From Algoriphagus sp. A40 (GTDB lineage: Bacteria > Bacteroidota > Bacteroidia > Cytophagales > Cyclobacteriaceae): a stretch of 64,000 nt of DNA. The notes below the pieces were generated by a model. It searched no databases. It had not been told where the DNA came from and worked only from the letters and a program-made list of their open reading frames with translations. Below are positions 51,986 to 61,600 of the stretch, in pieces. The stretch is from the NCBI RefSeq assembly GCF_002002735.1, contig NZ_MUNY01000052.1, forward strand, positions 62,001-126,000, written 5' to 3'. Made by a program: the position numbers and the translations under genes. How positions within the stretch are numbered: the first letter of the stretch is position 1; every line of letters begins with the position of its first letter.

Positions 51986-53572
51986 TTAGAGTTTTACAGT
52001 TTCAGTGGCAAAACCTGTGTGGGAAGCTCCGGCTTTGAGTGTGATAGAACCGGTACCTCGGATGATCCAGCTGAAGGTTGCTTTTTCAAAAGCTCCCATG
52101 GAGTCCATTAATTTAATTTTGTCTCCAGAGACGATTTTGTCAGCGGATGCATCCAAATCTATTTTGATTTTCCTGAGCCATCGGGACCTTGCTCCCATTT
52201 CTGAATGGGTCGGCAGCGGCGAATTGTTGAAAAGATCCACTGTGACACGGGTAAGGCCATTTCCCAACGCTTCGGTCTTCAGGTTATGGAATTCCAGCTT
52301 GGGTTGCATTTCAGCCATTTTGAGAATGAAAGCAGTATGCTCTGCTGCAATTTCCCCCACTTTTTCAAATGGTGGATTGACCATCAAAAATGGTTTGATG
52401 CCTCCGACTTCCACTTTTTGATTTGGGAAATCAGGATGCTTCACCTCAGTCCAAGGGACGAAAGAATCCCAGCCCAAGGAATCTGCCCAAGCGAGGTAAT
52501 TGGCTTCAGCATTGGTTTTTTCTTTGAATTCAGGAGTCCAATAGCCTGGAGTGGAGAAGCTCAGTCTCGCAAAATGGAAATAGGCCCACTGGAAGAAATC
52601 CCCGTCAGTTCCCTGATTGGTTTGCTGGAAAGCTTTCTGAGTAATTGTCTCATTGTAAATTCCCGAAACCATGGCATTAATGGCCTGATCTTTTTCCAAA
52701 ATGGATGTCACCACGCGCTTTTTGGCATCTCCCGCATTGTATTTCAATGGACTGGAGAGATTATTGGAAGGGGAAAAAGTCACGAACGCGAAAATATTCC
52801 ATTGCTCAAACAGGTAATCGAGCAATGCCCTGCTTTCCTTTTGTGAAACTGCAATATCTCCTGCCAAGGGCTCAAAAACCGGGAATTTGTAAGTCAGGGA
52901 TTTATTGAAAGCAATGCCTTCCTGCAGGTCCTCGGCAAATTTTCCGTCCTTGTCATCGTCTTTGCTTTCCTTGTAGAGGCTGTATTTTCCGGCTTCCCCT
53001 TTTGATCTGTCAGCTTTCACCAAGACTCTGTCGTCTTCTTTGGAAAGCATCCATTCGCCCATGGAGTCCTCCACCCGCATCCAGGTGATCAGACCGTCTC
53101 CGTTGAGATCGGAATAACCGCTTTCGCCGGCTTTTCCGTCACGGTCATGGTCCATGGGTACAGCATTGCCTCTGCGCTCATATTTCAGAGCAGCATGGTA
53201 TTGTTCATAGGCATCCGGAGATAGGTTTGGAAAAATGTAAAAGGTGGTTTTTTCAAGCGCTGAGTCATTTTCAGTCACCAGTTTTTCAGCAAACTGCAAA
53301 GCCAGCTCGACGCTCAGGACATGGAATCCCTCTACGCCTCCGACTATGGCGATGGCAGGTTTTTCATCTTTGGCTCCGGTGCCAATTTTGAGGACATAGA
53401 TGTCTTTTCCGCCATCTGTTTTGGTGAGGGATTTCAGCTCCACGGAGGCGTTACCTCCAAGTTTTTGGAGCCGTTGGGTAACCTGGCTGAGCGTCGGATA
53501 ATCTGATTGGGCAAAAACATTGCTGCAAATCAGACTCCCAAGCATCAGCCCGGTGAGTAAGAATTTTTTCAT
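51986..53572 (-). CDS. M14-family protein with degenerate active site
   Basis: The product is 528 residues with a signal peptide (MKKFLLTGLMLGSLICSNVFA). It follows the same layout as its neighbour, including a calcium-loop-like segment (DHDRDGKAGESGYSDLNGDG). The HxxE zinc motif reads EGFH (Glu81, His84), the third ligand position reads FSPS (Ser267), and the catalytic Glu position reads Pro342. Likely a non-catalytic M14 relative. First gene of the two-gene operon. Confidence 0.85.
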   Translation of the reverse strand: MKKFLLTGLMLGSLICSNVFAQSDYPTLSQVTQRLQKLGGNASVELKSLTKTDGGKDIYVLKIGTGAKDEKPAIAIVGGVEGFHVLSVELALQFAEKLVTENDSALEKTTFYIFPNLSPDAYEQYHAALKYERRGNAVPMDHDRDGKAGESGYSDLNGDGLITWMRVEDSMGEWMLSKEDDRVLVKADRSKGEAGKYSLYKESKDDDKDGKFAEDLQEGIAFNKSLTYKFPVFEPLAGDIAVSQKESRALLDYLFEQWNIFAFVTFSPSNNLSSPLKYNAGDAKKRVVTSILEKDQAINAMVSGIYNETITQKAFQQTNQGTDGDFFQWAYFHFARLSFSTPGYWTPEFKEKTNAEANYLAWADSLGWDSFVPWTEVKHPDFPNQKVEVGGIKPFLMVNPPFEKVGEIAAEHTAFILKMAEMQPKLEFHNLKTEALGNGLTRVTVDLFNNSPLPTHSEMGARSRWLRKIKIDLDASADKIVSGDKIKLMDSMGAFEKATFSWIIRGTGSITLKAGASHTGFATETVKL

Positions 53573-53608
53573 AGGGTAATGGTTTCGGGTTTTTTCTGAT
53601 GAAAAGGA

Positions 53609-53783
53609 TTAAACCTGGAATACACATTAGAAAATCTACTACGCCCAAAAAATGCTTTAAAATCAGCCGTTACACTTCACTTTTCGATCTCACCGTAGCG
53701 GTGCTACGCCTCGATCTCCAAAGTGACTGATTTTCTTGCATTTTTTAGTCTCGCTACGAATTCTAATGCCTAATCCAGGTTAA
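53609..53783. repeat. Long imperfect palindromic element, about 175 bp
   Basis: The left half (from TTAAACCTGGA at 53609) and the reverse complement of the right half (ending AGGTTAAA) align over some 85 nt: shared blocks are AACCTGGA, CATTAGAA, AAAAAATGC, AAAATCAG and CACTTT. At the centre sits a small hairpin CGTAGC-GGT-GCTACG. No gene lies in 53573-53950. The element looks like a mobile or repeated palindrome, not a simple terminator. Confidence 0.7.
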
Positions 53784-53950
53784 AAATTCAAGGGAAGTTT
53801 AGGAAAAAAAGGCAAGATTCTAAGACTGGATTTTTTTTGGAAAAGAAATCAGCCTCAAGTGGATATGGCACAGGATAAGTGGCGGGCAATCAGATTGGGG
53901 TTTGTCCTTTGGCAAAAAATGCCGTATTTCAGAAAAATAAGCAGGTTCCC

Positions 53951-54778
53951 ATGTACCAAAAAATTGCACTAGCCATCGCTTTTTCTCCAAGGATGGAGGC
54001 TTTGATAGCTGAAGCCAAAAGATTGACCGAAATTTTTGAATCCGACCTTGTTTTGATCCATGTTGGATTAAAAACCACCGAACTGGAAGATAAACTTGCT
54101 GAAATTTTATTGAAGCAAGGCCTGGAAATCAATTCTGTCAACACAATTTGGAAAGAAGGAAAGCCTACAAAGATGATCCTTCAAGCCTGTGAGGAAGAAA
54201 AAGTAGACCTGTTGATGCTGGGTGCTTTGAAAAAAGAAGGCATTCTAACCTATTATCTCGGGTCAGTGGCAAGAAAAGTGATCCGGAAATCCAAATGTTC
54301 GGTTCTTACTTTGATCGACCCAATGATCCCACCTACAAAATTTTCAAAAGTGGTCATCAATGGGACTCAGTTGGAAGTGACTCCAAAAGTAATTGCTCAA
54401 GGATTGAAGTTTTGTCAGGCAGAAGGAGCTGCCCAAGTCCACATTCTAAATGAAATCAAGCTTTACGGACTTCAGATGGCCACGGCTGGTGAAGGCTCAG
54501 AGGACGAGGTTTCCAGTACACGTAGAAAATTGGTTCAGGAAGAAATCCGATATGTCCAGGAGATTCTCGATGGATTGGACCAAACGGGATTGAAAATAAA
54601 TATCAAGGTTACTGCCGGTAAATGGGCGGTGGAATTGGTAAGATACTGTGAGACTATTAGTGCTGATCTTTTGATCATGGGTGACGAACACGGATACACT
54701 TTTATCGACCGATTATTCCCACATGACTTGGAGGAGATCCTTTCGGAGCTTCCTTGCAATCTTTTAATTATCAAATAA
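53951..54778 (+). CDS. Universal stress protein, two UspA domains
   Basis: This is a 275-residue protein with two UspA domains (MYQKIALAIAFSP first, then VVINGTQLEVTPK). The first contains LLMLGALKKEGILTYYLGSVARKVIRKSKCSVL, close to the ATP-binding G-2x-G-9x-GS pattern. Signals stress or regulates transporters. ATG at 53951 is chosen as it starts the domain. Followed after 6 nt by the antiporter gene. Confidence 0.85.
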   Translation: MYQKIALAIAFSPRMEALIAEAKRLTEIFESDLVLIHVGLKTTELEDKLAEILLKQGLEINSVNTIWKEGKPTKMILQACEEEKVDLLMLGALKKEGILTYYLGSVARKVIRKSKCSVLTLIDPMIPPTKFSKVVINGTQLEVTPKVIAQGLKFCQAEGAAQVHILNEIKLYGLQMATAGEGSEDEVSSTRRKLVQEEIRYVQEILDGLDQTGLKINIKVTAGKWAVELVRYCETISADLLIMGDEHGYTFIDRLFPHDLEEILSELPCNLLIIK

Positions 54779-54784
54779 AAACAG

Positions 54785-56032
54785 ATGGAAAAACTAGCAC
54801 ATGGCGAAGTAGTCAATCTGTTGATTCAGCTTGCAGTTATGCTAATTGCAGCGAGGGTTTTTGCAGAAGTAGCTCAAAAATTTAAACAACCCGCAGTTGT
54901 AGGTGAGATTTTGGCGGGGATTTTATTAGGCCCCACAATTTTGGGAGGAGTTTTTCCTGATCTTTTTGATTCCCTCTTCAAGTCCAATGCGATGACAAAT
55001 ATTGCATTGGATGGATATATTCAAATTTCGGTGGTTTTGCTTTTATTCATTGCGGGCTTGGAAGTCGATCTTAATCTGGTTCTTTCTCAAGGCAAAAAAG
55101 CACTCAACATCAGCTTCTTTGGTCTGGTAATTCCATTTGCCTTCGGTTTTACTGCGCCTTTTTTCTTTGCTGAGTTTTTTGGTTTTGCAGAAGGAAGCAA
55201 GCTTTTATTTTCGCTCTTTATGGGCACTGCGATGGCAATCAGTGCCTTGCCGGTAATCGTTCGGACCTTGATGGATTTGAACTTGTTCAAAAGTCGGATG
55301 GGAATGATGATCGTATCCGCGGCCATGGTGGATGACATCATTGGATGGATGATTTTTTCGATTATCCTGAGCTTCATGGGAAAGGAAGCAAATTCGATGG
55401 GATTGGGGTATACCATTCTGCTTACTGTGGGTTTTGCAGGTTTCATGGTTACACTCGGCAAATCCCTGATCAATAGAATTCTACCCTGGATCAACAAGAG
55501 GCTGGCCTGGCCGGGTGGTTTGATGTCCTTGTCTCTGGCAGCGTGCTTTTTGGCAGCGGCTTTCACCGAGTACATCGGAATCCATGCCATTTTCGGAGCC
55601 TTCATATTGGGAGTTGCCATTGGAGACTCTGACCATATGCCTGAGCGAGCTAAGGAGATTATTCACCAATTCGTCAACAATATTTTTGCTCCCGTTTTCT
55701 TTGTGTCAATTGGACTGAAGGTAAATTTCTTTACCAATTTTGACCCATTGCTAGTTATAGTCGTCATCCTGGTGGCCTATGCGGGCAAAGTAATCGGTTG
55801 TGGTTTTGGATCTATGCGGGGCGGATTGGGAAAATGGGAATCTGTCGCCATTGGATTTGGAATGAATGCCCGAGGAGCTATGGAAATCATTCTGGGACTA
55901 ATTGCACTTGAGAATGGGCTAATCAATGAAAAGCTCTTTGTTGCATTGGTGGTGATGGCTTTGGTCACTTCCATGACATCGGGACCGCTGATGAAATGGG
56001 CTATGAAAAAGAAAGCCGCCAGTTCCGAATAA
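54785..56032 (+). CDS. Cation/proton antiporter (CPA2, Kef-like)
   Basis: This is a 415-residue membrane protein of the CPA2 family, about 12 helices, with VGEILAGILLGP, LLLFIAGLEVDL and AMVDDIIGW. It lies 6 nt after a universal stress protein gene, as in other bacteria where USP domains regulate antiporters. Cation (K+ or Na+) not determined. No C-terminal TrkA domain. Confidence 0.87.
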   Translation: MEKLAHGEVVNLLIQLAVMLIAARVFAEVAQKFKQPAVVGEILAGILLGPTILGGVFPDLFDSLFKSNAMTNIALDGYIQISVVLLLFIAGLEVDLNLVLSQGKKALNISFFGLVIPFAFGFTAPFFFAEFFGFAEGSKLLFSLFMGTAMAISALPVIVRTLMDLNLFKSRMGMMIVSAAMVDDIIGWMIFSIILSFMGKEANSMGLGYTILLTVGFAGFMVTLGKSLINRILPWINKRLAWPGGLMSLSLAACFLAAAFTEYIGIHAIFGAFILGVAIGDSDHMPERAKEIIHQFVNNIFAPVFFVSIGLKVNFFTNFDPLLVIVVILVAYAGKVIGCGFGSMRGGLGKWESVAIGFGMNARGAMEIILGLIALENGLINEKLFVALVVMALVTSMTSGPLMKWAMKKKAASSE

Positions 56033-56037
56033 AGTCA

Positions 56038-56063
56038 AAATCCCGGTCTGTCCGGGATTTTTG
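56038..56063 (+). terminator. Rho-independent terminator after the antiporter gene
   Basis: AAATCCCGG (56038-56046), loop TCTGT, CCGGGATTT (56052-56060), then TT. Confidence 0.85.
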
Positions 56064-56168
56064 TTTAACCCAAATTCCATTGCCTATTCCACTTAGAAAA
56101 CTTCAATCGGAAGAATTAGAACAAAGCGGCTATTTTTGGGCTTTCCAAAGGAAATCTGAATTCAATCC

Positions 56169-57200
56169 ATGGCTAATATTAAAGCAAAAACCGGCGTTCT
56201 GCTGGTCAATTTGGGCACTCCAGACAGTACGAATACCGGAGATGTGAGAAAATACCTCAGGGAGTTCCTGATGGATCCCCGGGTTATCGACATTCCTTTT
56301 CTGTCCAGATGGATGCTGATCAACTTCATCATTGCGCCTTTTCGGGCTCCAAAGTCTGCCCATGAATACCGCAAACTTTGGACGGATCGGGGTTCCCCAT
56401 TGCTTTTTCATACAGTCGACCTGCAGGAAAAATTGATTCAAAAGCTCGATCCCAAAAAGTATGTCGTCAGCATCGGGATGCGCTACCAAAGCCCCTCGAT
56501 TGAATCGGGCTTGGAAGAATTGCGAAAAGAAAAAGTCAGTAAAATCATTGTTTTGCCGCTTTTCCCCCAATATGCCTCGGCATCCACAGGTTCGGTGATC
56601 GACAAAGTGATGGAAATCGCACAGGGATGGCAAATCATACCTGAGTTTTCTTTTGTCAGCAATTTTCTGGATCATCCAAAGTTTATTGAAGCCTGGGCTG
56701 AGCGGGGAAATGCACTCATCAATGAGAAGGATTACGACAAAATCCTCTTTTCCTACCATGGCCTTCCCGAAAGGCAAATTCTCAAAGGCTCTGTTGGTGG
56801 CTATTGTCAGCTTGGCGCTTGCTGCAACAAATACGGCCCTTCCAATACCTATTGCTACCGAGCGCAGTGCTTCCAAACTACCCGGTTGATTGCTGAGAAA
56901 ATGGGTATCCCAGAAGAAAAAACCGTCAATTGCTTCCAATCCAGACTGGGCAAAGACCCTTGGGTAAAGCCCTATACGGATGAAGTCATCACAGAATTGG
57001 CGGCTCAGGGCGTCAAAAAGGTGCTGGCATTTTCCCCTGCATTTGTGGCAGATTGTCTGGAAACCACGGTAGAGGTGGCTGGTGAATACCGGGACAAATT
57101 TCTGGAAGCAGGAGGAGAAGAATGGGATTTGGTGCCAAGCTTGAACTCCGAAGATACCTGGGTGGAATGTGTGAAGGATCTGGTGGAAAGCAGGAGTTGA
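56169..57200 (+). CDS. hemH: Ferrochelatase
   Basis: This is a 343-residue ferrochelatase, which inserts iron into protoporphyrin IX. LFPQYASASTG and SYHGLPERQ (His197) are typical, and SPAFVADCLETTVEV is the C-terminal active-site region. Five cysteines cluster at 213-234 (YCQLGACCNKYG, YCYRAQC). These could bind an iron-sulfur cluster, as known for some other bacterial ferrochelatases. Single gene. Confidence 0.92.
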   Translation: MANIKAKTGVLLVNLGTPDSTNTGDVRKYLREFLMDPRVIDIPFLSRWMLINFIIAPFRAPKSAHEYRKLWTDRGSPLLFHTVDLQEKLIQKLDPKKYVVSIGMRYQSPSIESGLEELRKEKVSKIIVLPLFPQYASASTGSVIDKVMEIAQGWQIIPEFSFVSNFLDHPKFIEAWAERGNALINEKDYDKILFSYHGLPERQILKGSVGGYCQLGACCNKYGPSNTYCYRAQCFQTTRLIAEKMGIPEEKTVNCFQSRLGKDPWVKPYTDEVITELAAQGVKKVLAFSPAFVADCLETTVEVAGEYRDKFLEAGGEEWDLVPSLNSEDTWVECVKDLVESRS

Positions 57201-57245
57201 GATTCGAAATTTGGGGTTTGAGATTTGAAATTTTCCGTTTCCGTT

Positions 57246-57279
57246 ATCCTGCTTTTCCGAAAGCAGGATTGTTTGTATT
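57246..57279 (+). terminator. Terminator after hemH
   Basis: ATCCTGCTTT (57246-57255), loop TCCG, AAAGCAGGAT (57260-57269), then TGTTTGTATT. Confidence 0.75.
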
Positions 57280-57303
57280 TAATTAAATCAATGCAGCTTC
57301 TGG

Positions 57304-57340
57304 AGAAGCAGCATAACCCAATAGAAGCAGCATAACCCAA
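57304..57340. repeat. Tandem 18-bp direct repeat
   Basis: AGAAGCAGCATAACCCAA occurs at 57304-57321 and again, exact, at 57323-57340. It lies between hemH and an MFS gene. Degenerate AAATC-type units flank it. Confidence 0.75.
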
Positions 57341-57381
57341 ACCCCTTGAGGACGCCGTAAATCGTAAATCAAAATTCGTAA

Positions 57382-58548
57382 ATGTCCAAGTCCTCTAGCC
57401 AAACCCTTCTCATTTTAGGTATCATCCTGATTTCAATCAATCTCAGGACATCGATTGCTTCAGTAGGACCGCTGATCCCTTTTATCCGAGAAGATTTGGA
57501 TATCTCCAATGGCTTGGCAGGTTTTCTTACCACCCTTTCTCTGTTGACTTTTGCGGTGTTTTCACTTTTTGCTCCTTCTATAGGAAAAAGGCTGGGACAT
57601 GGAAAAGCCATTTTTTTGGGAATTCTACTTTTGGCAATTGGCGTAATAATCCGAGTCCTGGGTGGAATTGAACTTCTTTACTTTGGGACGGCACTGACGG
57701 GAATTGGAATTGTAATCGCCAATGTGTTGATGATCCCCTTTTTCAAGGCGAGGATTCCCGAAAAAATCGGACTGATGACCGCCATTCTTTCTACCGGAAT
57801 GTCCCTTTTCGCGGCAATAGCATCTGGATTCAGTGTTCCACTTGCTGTGGATTTGGGACTGGGATGGAGAGGCTCTCTTGCTTCTTGGTTTATCCTGATG
57901 ATTCTGGCTTTGGTGGTTTGGATCCCTCAGTTGAAAACCCACCAAACCGGTCGTCAGGGAGAATTGCTTCAGGCCAAGAACGTCTGGAAATCCCGATTGG
58001 CCTGGCAGGTTACCCTTTTTATGGGGGCCCAGTCAGTCATGTATTTTACCATGATCACCTGGCTGCCGGATATGCTGATCGCTCGGGGAATGAGTCCTGT
58101 AAAAGCAGGAATCGCACTATCTTATATGCAGCTGATCTCCCTGATCGGCACATTCTTCGTTCCAAATCTCCTGATGCGGCTCAAGGAACAGTCAAATGTG
58201 ATTCTGACCGTAGGAATCAGCTATCTAGTCGGCTACGGGGCACTTTTCATCCAAAATGAGGGGGTTACTTTTGCGGCTTTGACCATAATCGGGATTGGCA
58301 GCGGTGCGAGCTTGAGTATTGCCTACACTTTGATTTCACTTCGCTCAGCCGAGGATCTGACCACAGCCAAACTTTCCGGAATGGTGCAATCAGCGGGATA
58401 TATTTTAGCCGCATTAGGGCCATTGGTTTTTGGGATTTCCCTGGATCTTTTCGACAACTGGAACATCCTGATTTGGTTCCTGCTGATCATGACGATACAG
58501 TTTATCGGATTTGGATTGCCTGCAGGAAGGGATAAAAAAATTCAATAA
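57382..58548 (+). CDS. MFS transporter, CynX/NimT-like
   Basis: This is a 388-residue membrane protein with about 12 helices. N-terminal SINLRTSIASVGPLIPFIREDL is typical of the CynX/NimT branch. Substrate unknown. Single gene. Confidence 0.83.
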   Translation: MSKSSSQTLLILGIILISINLRTSIASVGPLIPFIREDLDISNGLAGFLTTLSLLTFAVFSLFAPSIGKRLGHGKAIFLGILLLAIGVIIRVLGGIELLYFGTALTGIGIVIANVLMIPFFKARIPEKIGLMTAILSTGMSLFAAIASGFSVPLAVDLGLGWRGSLASWFILMILALVVWIPQLKTHQTGRQGELLQAKNVWKSRLAWQVTLFMGAQSVMYFTMITWLPDMLIARGMSPVKAGIALSYMQLISLIGTFFVPNLLMRLKEQSNVILTVGISYLVGYGALFIQNEGVTFAALTIIGIGSGASLSIAYTLISLRSAEDLTTAKLSGMVQSAGYILAALGPLVFGISLDLFDNWNILIWFLLIMTIQFIGFGLPAGRDKKIQ

Positions 58549-58589
58549 CAGCTTTTACAATCCCCCTTCTCTTTCAAAAAAGGGCAAAA

Positions 58590-58619
58590 AAAGACTGTCC
58601 CTATATGGAAACAGTCTTT
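58590..58619 (-). terminator. Terminator after the 1383-residue gene
   Basis: AAAGACTGT (58590-58598), 12-nt loop, ACAGTCTTT (58611-58619). On the minus strand it is followed by a run of T. Confidence 0.7.
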
Positions 58620-58636
58620 CATAATTATAATTCAAA

Positions 58637-61600
58637 TTAGAAATCCAGCGTCGAAAGATTCATTTGAGCATTGTTCCAATTGGCAACTGTCACAATTAAA
58701 TCATGATTCGAAGGAAGCTGAATCGAAGAGCTTGTTGTAATCGGGTTGTTGGTTACACGATCCACTGAGAAGGCTTTTACCTGCACATTTTTAAGTGTGG
58801 ACCTGTTGCCCAATCGAAGGATACTCAGATCAGGACTGACGGTGATGTCAGTTTCCGCAGCAGGACCTCCGCCGATTCCGCTGAAAGAAAGTGATCTGAC
58901 CTGATTGTCAACCAATCTGGAGAAAGTCATGGTGAACTGTTTTTCAATCTGCGGGGTAAACCGGATCAAGCTCGCATCTGAATTGACAATCAGTGTATCA
59001 ACCTGCCCAGCTCCTGTATCTACATCTTCGACTCGAATCGTAGTGCCATCAGGCATAATACTGTTGAAAGTGTATTTTCCGGCACCATTTCCAACGATTC
59101 TTCTGGTATAGTTTCTATTGACAGGAAGTAGGTAGGCTCCTTTCACCAAATAGCAGGGATGGGAATCCGGTATTTCACTGAAGATTTTGTCATTGAATTT
59201 ACCCACCCGCAATCCATTTTCATCTGTAATTTCAAGATCTGCAGGACTAAGAAGGAAATCAATAATAAAACTTGTCAAGCCAAAAGGTCCCCCAAACGGC
59301 AGATCATGATCGGCGAGTAGATAGTCTCCATTGGTCATAATTCCAAGGGAAACATTGTCCTCGCTGCGGAATTGGGCGGTATCATCTCCGTTGAAATAAT
59401 CGTAGTGAAGCATGCTACCAATCTGCTTAAATCTCAACCTACAGTTTGGATTATCCGCTCTATTACAATCCCAGCAGTAAAGCTCCACGCCGTCCAAACT
59501 TGAGATCGTAGTCGTGCCGAGTGGATTCAATTGTGGGCCTGAATGGCCTGCCGGATAAACAAATCTGTAAGGCATCAAGCAATGCGAAGAGCTAAGTCCA
59601 TCCATATACCCTGCATCCCAAATCGCCCCCGAAGGAATGAAAAAGAGAAGTGGTGCATTGTGTCGGTCACAGCCTGTCATGAAAGTCCGCTCAATGGCTC
59701 TGGCTGTTTTTTCAACTCTTGGAATTCCTTCCCGGCTTTGGTCATGAAAATGAATAAGACTTTCTCGGCTTAGGAGTTTCCCATGGACAGCGGTCAGCAT
59801 TTGATGAATGCTGGCTTTGGAGGTAGTGATCGCATTGGTTTCCCCTTTCCAAAGTTTATCAGCAACCACACTTGCCAAAGAAGTGCAAAACCCGGTAGCG
59901 AGACCGCCATTATCTTGACCTTTCAGAAAATGCTCATAAAAGATATAGAAAGCTCCTGTCAGTATCGGGTGACCAAATACCGGATCCAGCAACTCATGCC
60001 AAACCTCTGCTGTCCCAAATGTGTCTTCAAAAGTTCCCCAGGAAGGAATCCCATCGGTAAAATTGTTGAATGGCAGATTATGAACGCCATAGGTAAAGGG
60101 AATCTCGAGAATTCTCGGTTTCGTAGCGGTTCTTGAATTGCTCACCATACCATCGGGATTTCTCACCTGAATGGATACGCTTCCTCCGGTGGAACCCGAT
60201 CCGTTAGTCCCCGGCATTACAAAACTGATCTTCGTCTGGGAAATAAAAGTCCCAGGAGCCGCCATTCCATCCACTATTGCAGAGGCACCGTTGAGAAATG
60301 CTTTCCCGGTAATTTCCACAGTTGCTGTGGGAGGAAGAACTGCCGGTAGATTATCCAGCTGGGGCTTTACCCGGATCAGAAGTCTATTGCTTTCGGTATT
60401 GTCAAAAGCCCTTCGGACAAAAATGGATTTTTGACCACCCGAAATGTTGTTGGGAATGGTTACGGAGATGCTTTCGTCGGCGTTAATGGTTGGTACAAGC
60501 GTGATTCCCCCTTCAATTATTACCCTATCGTTGTTTGCAAATCTGTTCCCTCGGATGGTAATAGAATTTCCGGGAAAAACCTCCACTGGGTTGAGTTCGG
60601 TGATAAATGGACGTGTCAGTAAATCATTCCAAGCATCTTCGCTAAACTGAAAAAACTCATTCAGTGCGTCGATACCGCCTCGTGTACCGTCAGAACCTAC
60701 GGCACCCGGCTGGCCCTGTGCGCCATTGGACCCGTTTCTCGCATCGTGACAAACCTCCCCATTTCCGCTTCTCCCTCCCTGGCCACCGAATCCGCCATTT
60801 CCACCGGGCCCACCTTTTCCGGCTCGACCCCCTGCATTTTTTAATTGAAATGCATTGGCAGTGACCGTTTGTGCCAGAGTTCCGTCCAAAACCCCAATTG
60901 TGATACTCCCTCCATTTCCACCATTTCCGCCTTTTCCTCCGTTTCCTCCCCTTCCACCATTGCCACCGTCACCGCCGTCGCCTGGGTCAGAAACACAATG
61001 CTTCCCAAAAAACCAGGCCCATTTTCCTCCTTCTCCATTAGCACCATTTCCTCCTCTGCCTCCATTTTGGCCTTTTCCACCTATAATTCCATCCTCTCCC
61101 GTAAGTTCGATTTTCGGAATGTTAGTCAGGTTTTTCACCCAGATTTCCAACTGAGGGGAATTCAGTCCATTTGCCCCGCCTATTCCCCCGGAACCGGATC
61201 TTGCATCGTCCCCGTCAAGTCCATGCCTATTGTTGCCATTAGTCTGGATCCCTGACCACCCTCTACCATCCAAAGCCGGATCATTAAGACGTGCCGGAGT
61301 GGAACCGCCGGGTCTTTTCCAGACAATTTCTGCATTGGGGCCACAGATAATCTGCTCAGCGATGATGATCAGCTTTTCCACATTTGCCTCTATGCTCAGT
61401 CTGATATTGGTAAGATCAAGCACTCCTGCGATGATGACCGATTGATTTACGGGCAATGTTGTCAGAGACATTACCTGGGCCTGGTCCGACAATGTGGGCC
61501 AACTTTGAGGCTTATTGCTCATCATTCGATTTGCAATCTCGGGATCCTTCACCACAAGCTTTTTGGAATCCAGCAGTATCGAAGCACTGATTGGCTGAGA

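Noticed and set aside
60855-61154. A plus-strand frame encoding a proline-rich stretch (PPFPPFPP)
   Set aside because: It is the complement of the Gly-rich part of the minus-strand 1383-residue gene and has no other support.
60674-61186. The Gly-rich part of the 1383-residue protein as a collagen-like triple helix
   Set aside because: The pattern is mainly GGx rather than strict GXY with prolines, so a polyglycine-type or flexible region is as likely.
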